Positions 7,561 through 16,056 of a stretch of 32,711 bases of DNA are shown here, in pieces. The translations under genes were made by a program, and so were the position numbers. The notes under the pieces were generated by a model. It saw only the letters and a program-made list of their open reading frames with translations, did not search any database and was not told the origin of the DNA. Within the stretch, counting starts at the first letter, position 1; the number at the start of each line of letters is the position of its first letter. This DNA is from Flavobacterium tegetincola DSM 22377 (GTDB lineage: Bacteria; Bacteroidota; Bacteroidia; Flavobacteriales; Flavobacteriaceae): the NCBI RefSeq assembly GCF_000425485.1, contig NZ_AUDN01000033.1, forward strand, positions 1 to 32,711, given 5' to 3'.

Positions 7561-10065
7561 CTATTTGTTTTCTTTTTCTCTTTTCTCAAGAGCTAACCTT
7601 TTAATGGCCTGTTCTACATTTCCATCCAGTTCTCCCGCAAGACGCATCACTTCTAACTTTTCAGTTTCTTCTGTGGTATAGGCTAAATATTCTTCAAGAC
7701 TCACTTCTGTAGCATATACTGCTGAATGCGTACCTCCTAGTCCAATCCAAACTTCTTTGTATAACCTATTGGGATCATTGTTCATATTAATCGAAAGTAC
7801 CTGCGCTTTTTCTTTTTCAGTAAGACCAAGCATGGCTTGGATATCATCAAATTTGTTCATGTACTTTCGTTGGTCAAGGAGTATTTTACAATCCGAATTA
7901 TTAATGATACTTTCCTTTACAATAGGTGATTGAATAATATCATCTACTTCTTGGGTTACAACAATCGCTTCTCCAAAAAACTTCCGTACCGTTTTAAAAA
8001 GGTATTTGATGTACTCTGCCATTCCCTCTTTTGCAATCGCTTTCCATGCCTCTTCAATCAGGATTAGTTTTCGTACTCCTTTCAGACGTCGCATCTTATT
8101 GATAAAAACTTCCATAATGATGATGGTCACAATTGGAAAAAGGATTTTATGATCCTTGATGGCATCAATTTCGAAAACAATAAATCGTTTAGAAAGTAAG
8201 TCGAGTTGCTTTTCGGAGTTAAGTAAATAATCATATTCCCCTCCCCTGTAATAAGGTTCTAATACATTTAAGAAGTTGGCAATATCAAAGTCTTTTTCGC
8301 GTACTTGCTTTTCCTGCAATACTTTTCTATAATCCCCTTTTACAAATTCATAAAATCCATTGAAGGAAGGAAATTCATCTTTCTGCTTAATCCTTTCAAT
8401 ATAACCACTCACAGCATTTGAAAGTGCCACTTCTTCGGATCGTGTTGGTGGTTCATCATCCCTTTTCCATAAGGTTAATATCAAAGTTTTGACACTTTCT
8501 CTTTTCTCAATATCGAATACGCCATCATCGGTATAAAAAGGATTAAAGGCAATTGGATTGTCTTCGGTGTAGGTGAAATAAACGCCATCTTCCCCTTTAG
8601 TTTTTCCTTTGATGAGTTCACACAATCCTTGATAAGAGTTACCAGTATCTACTAGCAATACATGCGCGCCTTGTTCATAATATTGTCTGACCATGTGATT
8701 GGTAAAAAATGACTTTCCAGAACCGGAAGGACCCAGAATAAACTTATTTCTATTGGTGATAATACCCCGTTTCATGGGTAAATCCGAAATATCCAAATGG
8801 ATCGGTTTTCCTGTAAGTCGGTCAGCCATTTTAATTCCGAAAGGAGAAGGGGAACTTTTATAATTGGTTTCCTCTGTAAAAAAACAAAGCGCAGGTTCTA
8901 TGAAAGTGTAAAAACTTTCTTCACTCGGAAAATCTCCTGCATTGCCAGGCATTCCTGCCCAATACAGTGTAGCAACATCTGTGGTGTTGTGCCTTGGTTT
9001 GCACTCCATCAACGCCAAAGCACTACCAGTGTCGTTCTTTAACTGTTTTAGTTCTGCTGGATTATCCGACCATGCCATCACATTGAAATGAGCCCGAATA
9101 GAAGCATGACCGAAAGAATGTGCTTCATTCAAATAGCGTTCGATCCATTCTTTATTGATTTGATTGGCTCTGCTATACCTTGCCAAAGAATGCATGTTTC
9201 TTGCTGATTTCTCAAACTTCCGAAGGTTGTCCTCACTGTTATCCAAAAAAAGATACTGGTTGTAGATGTGATTGCAACTTAACAGTAATCCAACTGGCGC
9301 AGCAAAAGACAACAAACAATCACTTCTATCGGTGGACAATTTTTCGTAGCGAGTTTCTGCAGATACGGAACTAGGCAAATCATCGGTATCGGACAACGTA
9401 TGCAGACAAAGTCTTTTGTTTCCAATACGAACTTCTTCCCCACCCAAAGCGATATCCTGCATTGGTGTTCCCTCCTCTCTTGAAAGACTTAGGTATTGTT
9501 CCAATAATCCTTGTTTCTCATTTGTTCCAATGATATCCTCCTCTTTCAATCGTTCCAATTTTATAAAACCGGAATCATTGACAATACGTTCAAATTGCGC
9601 TACCGATTCCATAAATCGATGAATAGTTTCTTTATCTCTTATTTCTTTTGGGATAAGTACCCCTTTGCAAAGCGAAGAGAAATTACTCTGCATTCGCATA
9701 CGCTCTTTGGACGTTTTTGTTAAGAACAGATAACAATAATGATTGAGAAACGGACGCTCATTAAAATGTTGTTGGTAGGATTTCGCCAAAAAACTCAAAT
9801 CTTCTTTTGCAATTTCAGGAGCATAATTTTCTTTGATGTACCAATCCTGTTTGTGTACCACCGTGTAATCGGGCAAGGTCTTTATAGCCTTATGCCAAGC
9901 GGAATGAATGGCTTCATATTCCGCAGAGGCTACTGTAAAAAGTTCTGGTAGCTGTACTCGAAAACATGCGGTGATATCAGCATCCTTTGAGATGATACAA
10001 TTATTTTCTACTGCCAACAAAGGAAACTTAGATTCCAGTGTAGTTGCTTTTGATTTATTTCTCAT
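7561..10065 (-). CDS. traG: Conjugation ATPase TraG (VirB4-like)
   Basis: An 834-residue VirB4-type ATPase that powers assembly and transfer through the secretion channel. In Bacteroidota nomenclature TraG is VirB4-like, not the coupling protein. Walker A is GPSGSGKS at residues 445-452. The Walker B region is LILIEEAW with E671-E672. A later VTQEVDDI segment fits the sensor region of the family. The N-terminal half is the VirB4-like accessory domain, with FLNHYCYLFLTKTSKERMR around residues 108-126. The size is normal and the frame is intact. The start ATG overlaps the traF stop (ATGA at 10062-10065), showing translational coupling. traI follows 23 bases downstream. Confidence 0.96.
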   Translation of the reverse strand: MRNKSKATTLESKFPLLAVENNCIISKDADITACFRVQLPELFTVASAEYEAIHSAWHKAIKTLPDYTVVHKQDWYIKENYAPEIAKEDLSFLAKSYQQHFNERPFLNHYCYLFLTKTSKERMRMQSNFSSLCKGVLIPKEIRDKETIHRFMESVAQFERIVNDSGFIKLERLKEEDIIGTNEKQGLLEQYLSLSREEGTPMQDIALGGEEVRIGNKRLCLHTLSDTDDLPSSVSAETRYEKLSTDRSDCLLSFAAPVGLLLSCNHIYNQYLFLDNSEDNLRKFEKSARNMHSLARYSRANQINKEWIERYLNEAHSFGHASIRAHFNVMAWSDNPAELKQLKNDTGSALALMECKPRHNTTDVATLYWAGMPGNAGDFPSEESFYTFIEPALCFFTEETNYKSSPSPFGIKMADRLTGKPIHLDISDLPMKRGIITNRNKFILGPSGSGKSFFTNHMVRQYYEQGAHVLLVDTGNSYQGLCELIKGKTKGEDGVYFTYTEDNPIAFNPFYTDDGVFDIEKRESVKTLILTLWKRDDEPPTRSEEVALSNAVSGYIERIKQKDEFPSFNGFYEFVKGDYRKVLQEKQVREKDFDIANFLNVLEPYYRGGEYDYLLNSEKQLDLLSKRFIVFEIDAIKDHKILFPIVTIIIMEVFINKMRRLKGVRKLILIEEAWKAIAKEGMAEYIKYLFKTVRKFFGEAIVVTQEVDDIIQSPIVKESIINNSDCKILLDQRKYMNKFDDIQAMLGLTEKEKAQVLSINMNNDPNRLYKEVWIGLGGTHSAVYATEVSLEEYLAYTTEETEKLEVMRLAGELDGNVEQAIKRLALEKREKENK

Positions 10066-10394
10066 AACTGGTACAATTTGGAGTTGAACTTGAAATAACG
10101 ATGCACTGGCTTACGACAGATAATATATCGTGGATGTCTTTTATTGGCTCCTACTTTCATCAAACCATGTTCACCATACTTTTTGTTTAGTGAAAAAGTT
10201 TGCCACACTAACAGCGATCCCCCACCAATTCCTATAAACAAACACAGATAAGAATTGACTCCTGTCATATACAAGATCATTACCAGGATAAGCATCCCTA
10301 GCAGTCCACCTGCGAATAAGAACAGATACTGTGCTTTCAGTCCTTTAAACTCTACCGTTCTTCCTATTCCCTTATTTATATTGTAAGTATTCAT
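10062..10394 (-). CDS. traF: Conjugative transposon protein TraF (DUF4133, VirB3-like)
   Basis: A 110-residue inner-membrane protein of the VirB3-like TraF family. The family-like start has YNINKGIGRTVEFKGLKAQY. Two membrane helices follow (about residues 26-45, LFAGGLLGMLILVMILYMTG, and 50-65, LCLFIGIGGGSLLVW), then the conserved SLNKKYGEHGLMK and a C-terminal PRYIICRKPVHRYFK. It overlaps traG by 4 bases and lies 10 bases after traE. The frame is intact. Confidence 0.93.
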   Translation of the reverse strand: MNTYNINKGIGRTVEFKGLKAQYLFLFAGGLLGMLILVMILYMTGVNSYLCLFIGIGGGSLLVWQTFSLNKKYGEHGLMKVGANKRHPRYIICRKPVHRYFKFNSKLYQL

Positions 10395-10404
10395 AAGGAA
10401 ATAA

Positions 10405-10710
10405 TTATAGGAAGAAGGAACGTAAAACAGTAGCCGCTACAATCAAAAAGATGCAAGCTCCAAACCAGCTCGCCGCTGTCTTACTAGTATCAGGATCACC
10501 GCTACTAAACTTGTTGTACACCTTTACCCCGCCAATGAGCCCCACTACTGCTCCAATAGCGTAAATGAGTTTTGTAGCAGGATCAAAATAAGAGGTTACC
10601 ATTTGAGTCGCTTCCGTGATTCCTGCAGTACCATTTCCTTGTGCAAATACACCAAAAGCTGACAGCATTATAACTGCTATCAACACTACTTTTTTTCTGT
10701 GTTTTTCCAT
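10405..10710 (-). CDS. traE: Conjugative transposon protein TraE (DUF4134, VirB2-like)
   Basis: A 101-residue pilin-like TraE protein. It has a signal peptide (MEKHRKKVVLIAVIMLSAFG, cleaved near FAQG) and two hydrophobic segments in the mature part (YAIGAVVGLIGGVKVYNKF and WFGACIFLIVAATVL), which match the VirB2 pattern. It is the first tra gene of the operon in this window. The sequence upstream (10711 onward) shows no traD, traC, traB or traA, which usually precede it. The operon promoter must lie within or just after 10711-10790; no clear consensus was identified. Confidence 0.92.
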   Translation of the reverse strand: MEKHRKKVVLIAVIMLSAFGVFAQGNGTAGITEATQMVTSYFDPATKLIYAIGAVVGLIGGVKVYNKFSSGDPDTSKTAASWFGACIFLIVAATVLRSFFL

Positions 10711-11252
10711 GATTTAAATAGATTTTTTTATCTTTTACCCTTGCACTTTGCAGGATTTATGGACAAATATCTTATGGGATAGATAATATTATTTTAAATA
10801 GGAAGTCATTGGAGTTTCTTGGCATTGCTTGACTAATCCGAGTAAATAACTTAATATTTTCAAAATCTACTTAATTTACTCACAAAACAATGGATACTTT
10901 TGAGGATAGTAGGGATATGCATTCCTAGATTTTCTTGACATAAATTAAAGCACTTCATCAATAGTTGAAGCACTGAAGAGGAATTACCAAATGAGTAAAA
11001 AAATATATCCATCTAGGGAAAAATCCAGAAGCAGTTACTACGGAGTTTTCCAAAAGTTTCAGATACGCGAATCATTAAATTTTGTGAGCTAGATCTAACA
11101 TTTGTTGACGAAAGTAGGATTTTAACTCTCCTTGATTGTTCTGACCCTATATAGGAAGTTAATTAGCTTAAATAAATATTTAAAAGAAACTAATCTAATT
11201 CAATTGGAAAATCAATGGGGTCAACTATCACAGCAGCAAACGACCTAATTAG

Positions 11253-11417
11253 ACGGATTTAGCTATTACATATCTTACGGAAAGCACTTTGAATTTTCAA
11301 TGTAATAAATATTATTTTACAGGAGTTTTGATTGGTTATGCATTTAAAAACCAAGCAAAATCTGAAATTCTATCTCAAAGGAAAAGGAAGCAAATTAGTT
11401 TAGAAGAAATACGCTAA
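11253..11417 (+). pseudogene. Coding remnant, C-terminal fragment of an unrecognised gene
   Basis: Open frame of 54 codons ending in TAA, with no plausible start and a TAG directly upstream. The reading has protein-like composition (FTGVLIGYAF, KSEILSQRKRKQ). The sequence just upstream reads as protein in a different frame (ENQWGQLSQQQ), consistent with a frameshifted gene. Family not recognised. Confidence 0.4.
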
Positions 11418-11763
11418 AATATAATTTATATAACGTTGAAGCTTAGTAGCCAAAAACTAAATAAAGATGTATTAGGTAATTCGAATAATTTAACAACTCA
11501 TTTTGAAAAAATTGATTAATTAAAAGGAGATAAACTGAAGCACCTATCTCATATTAATAAATATGAAGAAGTTACTATGTTAAAAGCATTTTACTTAAAT
11601 CTTTAAATAATGCAAAGAACAGTTTAAGAAGTTAAAAATTTGTACCTTTAAAATATTGGTTTAAGAAAAAAACTATCTGTTAGTAGTACAGCGATTTAAA
11701 TATATTAGACTTAAATTAACGATTTACTTTAGCTGCACGTTAATTTTACGTGTAGTAAACAAG

Positions 11764-11780
11764 TATGATTATGAATCATA
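11764..11780. promoter_or_regulatory. 7-3-7 dyad just before the acidic protein gene
   Basis: TATGATT (11764-11770), ATG spacer, AATCATA (11774-11780): a perfect dyad that ends 6 bases before the start codon at 11787, where it could cover the ribosome binding site. A regulator site or an mRNA hairpin are both possible. The AT-rich context makes chance a real alternative. Confidence 0.3.
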
Positions 11781-11786
11781 AAAAAA

Positions 11787-12311
11787 ATGAAAATGAAAAC
11801 TAAAAAAGAACTAGAACAAAGCATCATAAAGATTACTACCACGATTCAACAAGAATATCCTGAACTGTCAAAGTTTATAATTGAAATGCCCGACAACAAT
11901 TCGGAGAGTGAGGAAGTAACTATCAAAAGCCTTGAAGAATATAATAATTCTTTAGAAGATATTTTGCGTAAATATGCTAAAACGCATGATGAAACTGATA
12001 CTAAAGAAGTTCCTAAAACGCCTGAGTATGAAGACTTACATATCTATCCGCCATCTGAAGATATTTATCAACAATTGAAGGAAGAAAAGGATTTGAATCC
12101 AGAAGATATTTCCAAAAAGAAAGCACCAAATGAAAAGGAAGGCACTTGGAACGAAAAGGACTTTAAAGATGTGAAAACGGGTGCTGATTTAGATGTTCCA
12201 GGTTCAGAGCTAGACGACCAACAAGAAAATGTGGGAAGCGAAGACGAAGAAAACAATTATTACAGTTTGGGCGGAGACAACCACAACGATTTAGACGAAG
12301 ACAAAGGATAA
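11787..12311 (+). CDS. Acidic two-module hypothetical protein
   Basis: A 174-residue, strongly acidic, soluble protein without signal or membrane segments. Residues 1-75 (KKELEQSIIKITTTIQQEYP, then ELSKFIIEMPDNN, YNNSLEDILRKYAKTH) look like a small helical domain resembling short Bacteroidota proteins found as stand-alone genes. Residues about 125-174 (GADLDVPGSELDD, then GSEDEENNYYSLGGDNHNDL and DEDKG) resemble the acidic tail of another class of small Bacteroidota proteins. The Pro/Lys/Glu-rich middle looks like a linker. I infer a fusion of two modules; this is from memory of such proteins, not a search. Function unknown. It is 24 bases upstream of the HPF-like gene and probably co-transcribed. 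A second in-frame ATG lies two codons in. Confidence 0.7.
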   Translation: MKMKTKKELEQSIIKITTTIQQEYPELSKFIIEMPDNNSESEEVTIKSLEEYNNSLEDILRKYAKTHDETDTKEVPKTPEYEDLHIYPPSEDIYQQLKEEKDLNPEDISKKKAPNEKEGTWNEKDFKDVKTGADLDVPGSELDDQQENVGSEDEENNYYSLGGDNHNDLDEDKG

Positions 12312-12335
12312 TATATAAACTAAAATAATACAATT

Positions 12336-12656
12336 ATGAAAATTCAGATAAACACCGACAAAACAATCTCTGGTGCCGAAAATCAGGAAGACTATTTTAC
12401 TTCCTTGATCACCGAAAAGCTAAACCGATTTCAATCGCATATTAGCCGTATAGAAGTACATTTATCAGACGAAAACGGAAAAAAAGAAGGACACGATGAT
12501 ATACAATGTATACTAGAAGCAAGAATAGAAGGCAGAGATCCAATAGCGGTTACCTGTGAGGCCGATACTGTCAAAAATGCTGTTTCAGGTGCCATAGATA
12601 AAGTGAAAATATCGTTAGAGACCATTCTTGGACGAATGAAAAATCGTGAAAGATAA
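12336..12656 (+). CDS. HPF/RaiA-family ribosome hibernation protein
   Basis: A 106-residue protein of the ribosomal S30AE (HPF/RaiA/YfiA) family. Members bind the 30S decoding region and silence ribosomes in stress or stationary phase. Features are the beta-alpha-beta start (MKIQINTD), RIEVHLSDENG at about residues 40-50, IQCILEARIEGRDPIAVTCE at about 58-77 as the central strands, and the C-terminal helix AVSGAIDKVKISLETILGRM. It is of short-HPF size and lacks the long-HPF dimerisation domain. Basic residues are sparser than in classical HPF, so it could be a divergent paralogue. It lies 24 bases after the acidic protein gene. A decayed relative sits at 27649-27982. Confidence 0.82.
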   Translation: MKIQINTDKTISGAENQEDYFTSLITEKLNRFQSHISRIEVHLSDENGKKEGHDDIQCILEARIEGRDPIAVTCEADTVKNAVSGAIDKVKISLETILGRMKNRER

Positions 12657-13059
12657 AATTTAAAGGCATGAAAAATAGAAATGTTACTTTACCATTAATT
12701 AAAAACATTATCATAGAACTTGCCAAAATAAATGAAATAATTCAGCCCGGTTAAAGTTCAAATAGATCGGCACGAGTCGTATTCTTTAATGAACCGACAA
12801 GAATCGTTTGAACACTAATTCATTACCCCCCTTTTAATGAGTAGAAATTTTGATGAATTAAAAAATAGCCCTTATTGCTATGCAAATTGCTGACGCTTAT
12901 AATAGAGCAAAGACCACAAAATAGCAAACCGAAGATGATGTTAATTTTGGGCCAGCAAAGTTCTTGTGGACTTACAAAAGATAGAATAGAAACAATAGTA
13001 GAAAGTGTGAGCAGTTATGATTTGTCCTTCTGTACCAAATGACTCTCTTTAGCCTAAAT
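12657..13059. other. Decayed intergenic stretch before the IS256 element
   Basis: No gene is visible. A 28-codon frame (12668-12754) starts MKNRNVTLPLIKN and stops early; it looks like the start of a lost gene. Coding-like scraps such as IAMQIADAYNRAKTTK follow near 12877. An inverted repeat GTTCAAA (12756-12762) / TTTGAAC (12807-12813) is present. The IS256-family insertion follows directly after the target copy at 13052-13059. Confidence 0.5.
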
Positions 13060-14399
13060 GGCACTGTCTCATAAAGTGTGTAAGTTTTAAAATCTCAGGT
13101 TATTAATTGAGCTGAGATTTTTTTATTTATTAAATTTAACTTTTATACACTTATGAAACCAGAAGACATTTTAAACGAAGATTTTTTAAAGCAATTTAGA
13201 AACGGTCCAGAACTCACTAATTTTTTAGAACAACTTCACAAACGTGGTATTGAAAAAATTCTTGAAGGTGAGTTAGATGCTCATTTAGACTATGAAAAGC
13301 ATCAAAAAAGCAAGGCCAATAACTTAAGAAATGGCTATACAAAAAAGAAACTACAAACCACTTTAGGTGAAACAGAGATACAAGTTCCACGTGATCGTGA
13401 TAGCTCTTTTAGTCCCATCGTTGTTAAGAAAAGAGAAAGTTCAACAGATGGTGTTGAAAATGTTATTATTTCACTGTACGCCAAAGGAATGAGCAACAGT
13501 GATATTGAAGAACAGATAAGAGAACTCTACGATTTTAATATCGCTACATCCACTATTTCAAGAATAACAGATCGCATTACCGATGATATAATAGCTTGGA
13601 AAAACAGACCCCTAGAAGCCACTTATCTTATTGTTTGGATGGATGGAATCGTTTTTAAAGTTAGAGAGAATTCCAAAGTAGTAAACAAAACCATTTACAT
13701 CGCAGTTGGTCTGAGAACGGATGGTAAAAAAGAAGTTCTTGGTTTATGGTTAGGAAAAAATGAATCTTCTGCATTCTGGATGAGTGTTTTAACGGATATA
13801 AAAGCCAGAGGAACAGAAGACATATTAATTACAGCAACCGATAATTTAAACGGTTTTACAGACACTATAAAAACCATTTTCCCAAACTCAGTGACTCAAA
13901 TATGTGTAGTACATCAAATTAGAAACTCCTGTCGTTACGTAGTTTGGAAAGATAAAAAAGAATTTAGCAGGGATATGAAACAAATCTATACGGCACCTAC
14001 TAAAGAAGCTGCAAAAGCAGCCTTAAAAGACTTTAAAATTAAATGGGACTCAAAGTACTCTTATGCTATCAGAAGCTGGGAAAACAATTGGGATGAGCTC
14101 ACTGTGTTCTTCGATTTTCCTATCGAGATTAGAACTATTATTTACACAACAAATTTAATAGAAAACCTCAATGGAAAGATTAGAAAATACACCAAAAACA
14201 AGCTGTCGTTTCCAACAGATGAAGCTGTTATGAAATCCGTGTTTTTAGCTCTAAATGAAAGTACTAAAAAATGGACAATGCCAATTAGAAATTGGGGAGT
14301 TATACTCAATCAATTTTTAGCTATATTTGAAAACAGGATTAAACTATAAAAAAATTTAACCCTGAAATTTTAAACTTACACAGATTTTAGGATAGTGTC
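13060..14399 (+). mobile_element. Complete IS256-family insertion sequence with 8-bp target duplication
   Basis: The element runs from GGCACTGTCTCATAAA (13060) to the inverted end whose complement begins GACACTATCCTAAAAT (14399). The ends match at 18 of the first 25 positions and continue to a shared GTGTAAGTTT stretch. The 8-base GCCTAAAT is present directly outside both ends (13052-13059 and 14400-14407), a perfect target-site duplication of the size IS256-family elements make. The element is 1340 bp and holds one transposase gene. The intact duplication indicates a simple, fairly recent insertion. Confidence 0.93.
13153..14349 (+). CDS. IS256-family transposase
   Basis: A 398-residue DDE transposase of the IS256 (mutator-like) family. 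The N-terminal DNA-binding part has [12 protein letters not shown] and LRNGYTKKK (about residues 39-66) and [11 protein letters not shown]. The catalytic triad is readable: D164 in [11 protein letters not shown]230 in TATDNLNGF, and E337 in [14 protein letters not shown]. The C-x-x-H motif typical of the family is at C251-H254 (CVVHQIRNS). The length is normal and there is no frameshift, so the element should be active. Confidence 0.96.
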   Translation: MKPEDILNEDFLKQFRNGPELTNFLEQLHKRGIEKILEGELDAHLDYEKHQKSKANNLRNGYTKKKLQTTLGETEIQVPRDRDSSFSPIVVKKRESSTDGVENVIISLYAKGMSNSDIEEQIRELYDFNIATSTISRITDRITDDIIAWKNRPLEATYLIVWMDGIVFKVRENSKVVNKTIYIAVGLRTDGKKEVLGLWLGKNESSAFWMSVLTDIKARGTEDILITATDNLNGFTDTIKTIFPNSVTQICVVHQIRNSCRYVVWKDKKEFSRDMKQIYTAPTKEAAKAALKDFKIKWDSKYSYAIRSWENNWDELTVFFDFPIEIRTIIYTTNLIENLNGKIRKYTKNKLSFPTDEAVMKSVFLALNESTKKWTMPIRNWGVILNQFLAIFENRIKL

Positions 14400-14439
14400 G
14401 CCTAAATAAAAAATCTACCAAAAATTAAATAAGAATATC

Positions 14440-14983
14440 GTGAAAAAAAATCTTTTCGTAAACCTATATGGAGCAATAATAATTTTGCAAGGTATTTTTC
14501 TCCTTTTTGAAAAATACTTTACTTTCAAAACTAGTAGGTATACTTTGGGAATTACTTTGATTATTGGGGCTATCCTCGCATTAGTCACAGTCTTTTCACG
14601 TAAACGGCAACAAGTTCAATTTGTTTAACATGAAATGCATGCGTTAGCAATGTTCGTCTATGGAATCTCAGTCTTATTATTTGCAAACACAATAGAGATA
14701 CTTAGTTACCTAAAAGCATTTTTACTTTTATTTTATGCTTTTTCAGAAATTTTTTTGCAATTGGCTGTTCAACTTAGAAAATAAAGTCCAGTTTAAAATT
14801 CTTTTCATTCGTCTTTTTCTTGGATTAACGGTCGGTATTGGAACTGTAGTATTAATGAATTATTTCATTTTAGACAAGACAATTGTCATGGAGGGCTACG
14901 GAATACTACTTGCTGCCATCGATTTCAACGTCTTGCTTTATGTTCCCATTATGAAAAGCAAAGTACCGTTTATTAAAGAGTAA
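14440..14983 (+). pseudogene. Broken polytopic membrane protein (HdeD/DUF308-like)
   Basis: Three coding pieces line up as one membrane protein. 14440-14628 (GTG start, then KKNLFVNLYGAIIILQGIFL) ends at an in-frame TAA. The same frame continues with ALAMFVYGISVLLFANTIEI and LLLFYAFSEIFLQLAVQLRK. The rest, to the TAA at 14983, is one base out of frame (FIRLFLGLTVGIGTVVLMNY, then a last helix). So one nonsense codon and one frameshift (near 14760-14790) are present. About six hydrophobic segments of roughly 20 residues resemble the HdeD/DUF308 family linked to acid resistance, but the similarity is topological and the identity uncertain. It starts 33 bases after the IS256 target copy. Confidence 0.6.
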
Positions 14984-15021
14984 CCCAACTTGAATACACC
15001 TAACATTCAAAAAATAAAAAC

Positions 15022-15317
15022 ATGAAAGATACATGCCTTACAATATACTATTGGCGATGTGAAAGATTTTATAGTACATGACAGCGATTGGACAATACAT
15101 TATATGGTAGTTGACACCGGAAATTGGTTTCCAAGTAAGAAGGTAATTTTATCGCCTTACTCGATAAAAGAATTAATTGGGAAACTTCAGAAGTTACTGT
15201 AAATGCCTCGGTTGAGCAGATTAAAAATAGCCCAGAATACGATGATTCAAAAGAGCTAAATAAATTTGATGACTCTATTCTAAAAATTATTATGGTCAGT
15301 TCATTTCTCATAGGTAA
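15022..15317 (+). pseudogene. PRC-barrel domain gene remnant (first)
   Basis: A frameshifted remnant of a PRC-barrel protein. From 15044 one frame reads TIGDVKDFIVHDSDWTIHYM, then VVDTGNWFPSKKVILSP, and stops at 15200. A second frame continues DKRINWETSEVTVNASVEQ, then IKNSPEYDDSKEL. A third ends YYGQFISHR. This parallels the second domain of the intact double PRC protein at 29296 (GEVEDFIIDNVTWKINFLVV, then ETGNWFSGKKVIISP and VKNSPKYDSS). At least two frameshifts and the loss of the N-terminal domain make it non-functional. Its 3' end is repeated at 17290-17383. Confidence 0.8.
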
Positions 15318-15425
15318 ATGCCTTTTTATTTAAAAACAATTCTCCATAATATAAAAAAAAATACATAAATAATACTTAATCAAGTTTTTACAACTAAAAA
15401 TCGAAGAAATAAATAATTTTTTGTC

Positions 15426-15433
15426 TACCTTTA
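15426..15433 (+). promoter_or_regulatory. Possible -7 promoter box (TACCTTTA)
   Basis: TACCTTTA matches the Bacteroidota -7 consensus TAnnTTTG except for the last base and lies 24 bases before the ATG at 15457. No convincing -33 TTG box was found at the expected distance, so the call is weak. It overlaps an in-frame TTG that could otherwise be mistaken for the start. Confidence 0.3.
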
Positions 15434-15456
15434 GAGTAAATTATAAAACTTATATT

Positions 15457-16032
15457 ATGACAGAAATTAAAATAGAAAAGAAAAAGCCAGTATGGCCTTG
15501 GATTTTATTAGTGCTCTTTTTACTTTTTGTTAGCTGGTTCTTCTTTATTCGAAACGATAAAGCGGAGGTTTTAAAAACAGTAGATCAAAGAGCGTTGATA
15601 GATATACATGAAAAGAACCAAATAGTTGTCGCCTATGTTACATTTATTAATTCCGATCCCAATACCATGGGTCAAGATCATGAATTTACCAGTGAAGCAT
15701 TTACAAAGTTGACTAATGCTATAGATGCTATGGCCACTGAAGCAGACTACGATATAAAAGCCGACATGATCAAAGTAAAACAGCGAACGGATGAAATAAC
15801 AAAAGACCCAATGGTTACTACTCATGGTGATAAAATAAGAAGCGCTGCTGATGCGTTAAGCACTTCCTTGACAAATATGCAGCAAGCCAAATATCCAGAA
15901 TTAAGCAATGAAGCTGCTGATGTAAAAAGTGCTGCTGTGGCAATTGATCCCCAAACTTTAACCCTTGACCAGCGAGATGCTGTTAAATCTTTTTTCACAA
16001 AGACTGCAGACCTACTTAATAAAATGAATTAA
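15457..16032 (+). CDS. Hypothetical protein with one N-terminal membrane anchor
   Basis: A 191-residue protein: a short basic N-terminus (MTEIKIEKKKPVWPW), one membrane helix at about residues 14-32 (PWILLVLFLLFVSWFFFI), then a polar, mainly helical periplasmic domain with alanine-rich stretches (IRSAADALSTSLTNMQQAKY, EAADVKSAAVAIDPQTLTLD). I place the start at the ATG at 15457. The frame is open to a TTG at 15421, but that region looks like a promoter and leader. No known domain was recognised. It is followed after 24 bases by an intact PRC-barrel gene, and both are flanked by PRC and DUF2141 remnants, so an envelope stress role is plausible but unproven. Confidence 0.75.
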   Translation: MTEIKIEKKKPVWPWILLVLFLLFVSWFFFIRNDKAEVLKTVDQRALIDIHEKNQIVVAYVTFINSDPNTMGQDHEFTSEAFTKLTNAIDAMATEADYDIKADMIKVKQRTDEITKDPMVTTHGDKIRSAADALSTSLTNMQQAKYPELSNEAADVKSAAVAIDPQTLTLDQRDAVKSFFTKTADLLNKMN

Positions 16033-16037
16033 TTAAC

Positions 16038-16051
16038 TGAATTTAAATTCA
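16038..16051. promoter_or_regulatory. 14-bp palindrome before the PRC-barrel gene
   Basis: TGAATTTAAATTCA is a perfect palindrome that ends 5 bases before the ATG at 16057, between two probably co-transcribed genes. It could be an operator or a coincidence of AT-rich sequence. Confidence 0.25.
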
Positions 16052-16056
16052 CAATT

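Larger units (their letters stand above)
10711..11786. other. Gene-free, decayed stretch upstream of traE
   Basis: No intact gene is visible in about 1.1 kb. Two coding-like fragments stand out on the plus strand. One is 11253-11417, open for 54 codons without a start, containing KYYFTGVLIGYAFKNQ and ending ISLEEIR. A nearby piece in another frame reads LIQLENQWGQLSQQQ. The other is 11448-11651, one frame with three internal TAA codons before its end, including VLGNSNNLTTHFEKID and LSHINKYEEVTMLKAFYLN. Neither family was recognised. The stretch separates the leftward tra operon from the rightward cargo genes and should also hold the traE promoter. Confidence 0.55.

Noticed and set aside
12756..12813. 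GTTCAAA/TTTGAAC inverted repeat as a regulatory hairpin
   Set aside because: Only 7 bp with a 44-base loop in decayed sequence with no gene to control before the IS256 element.
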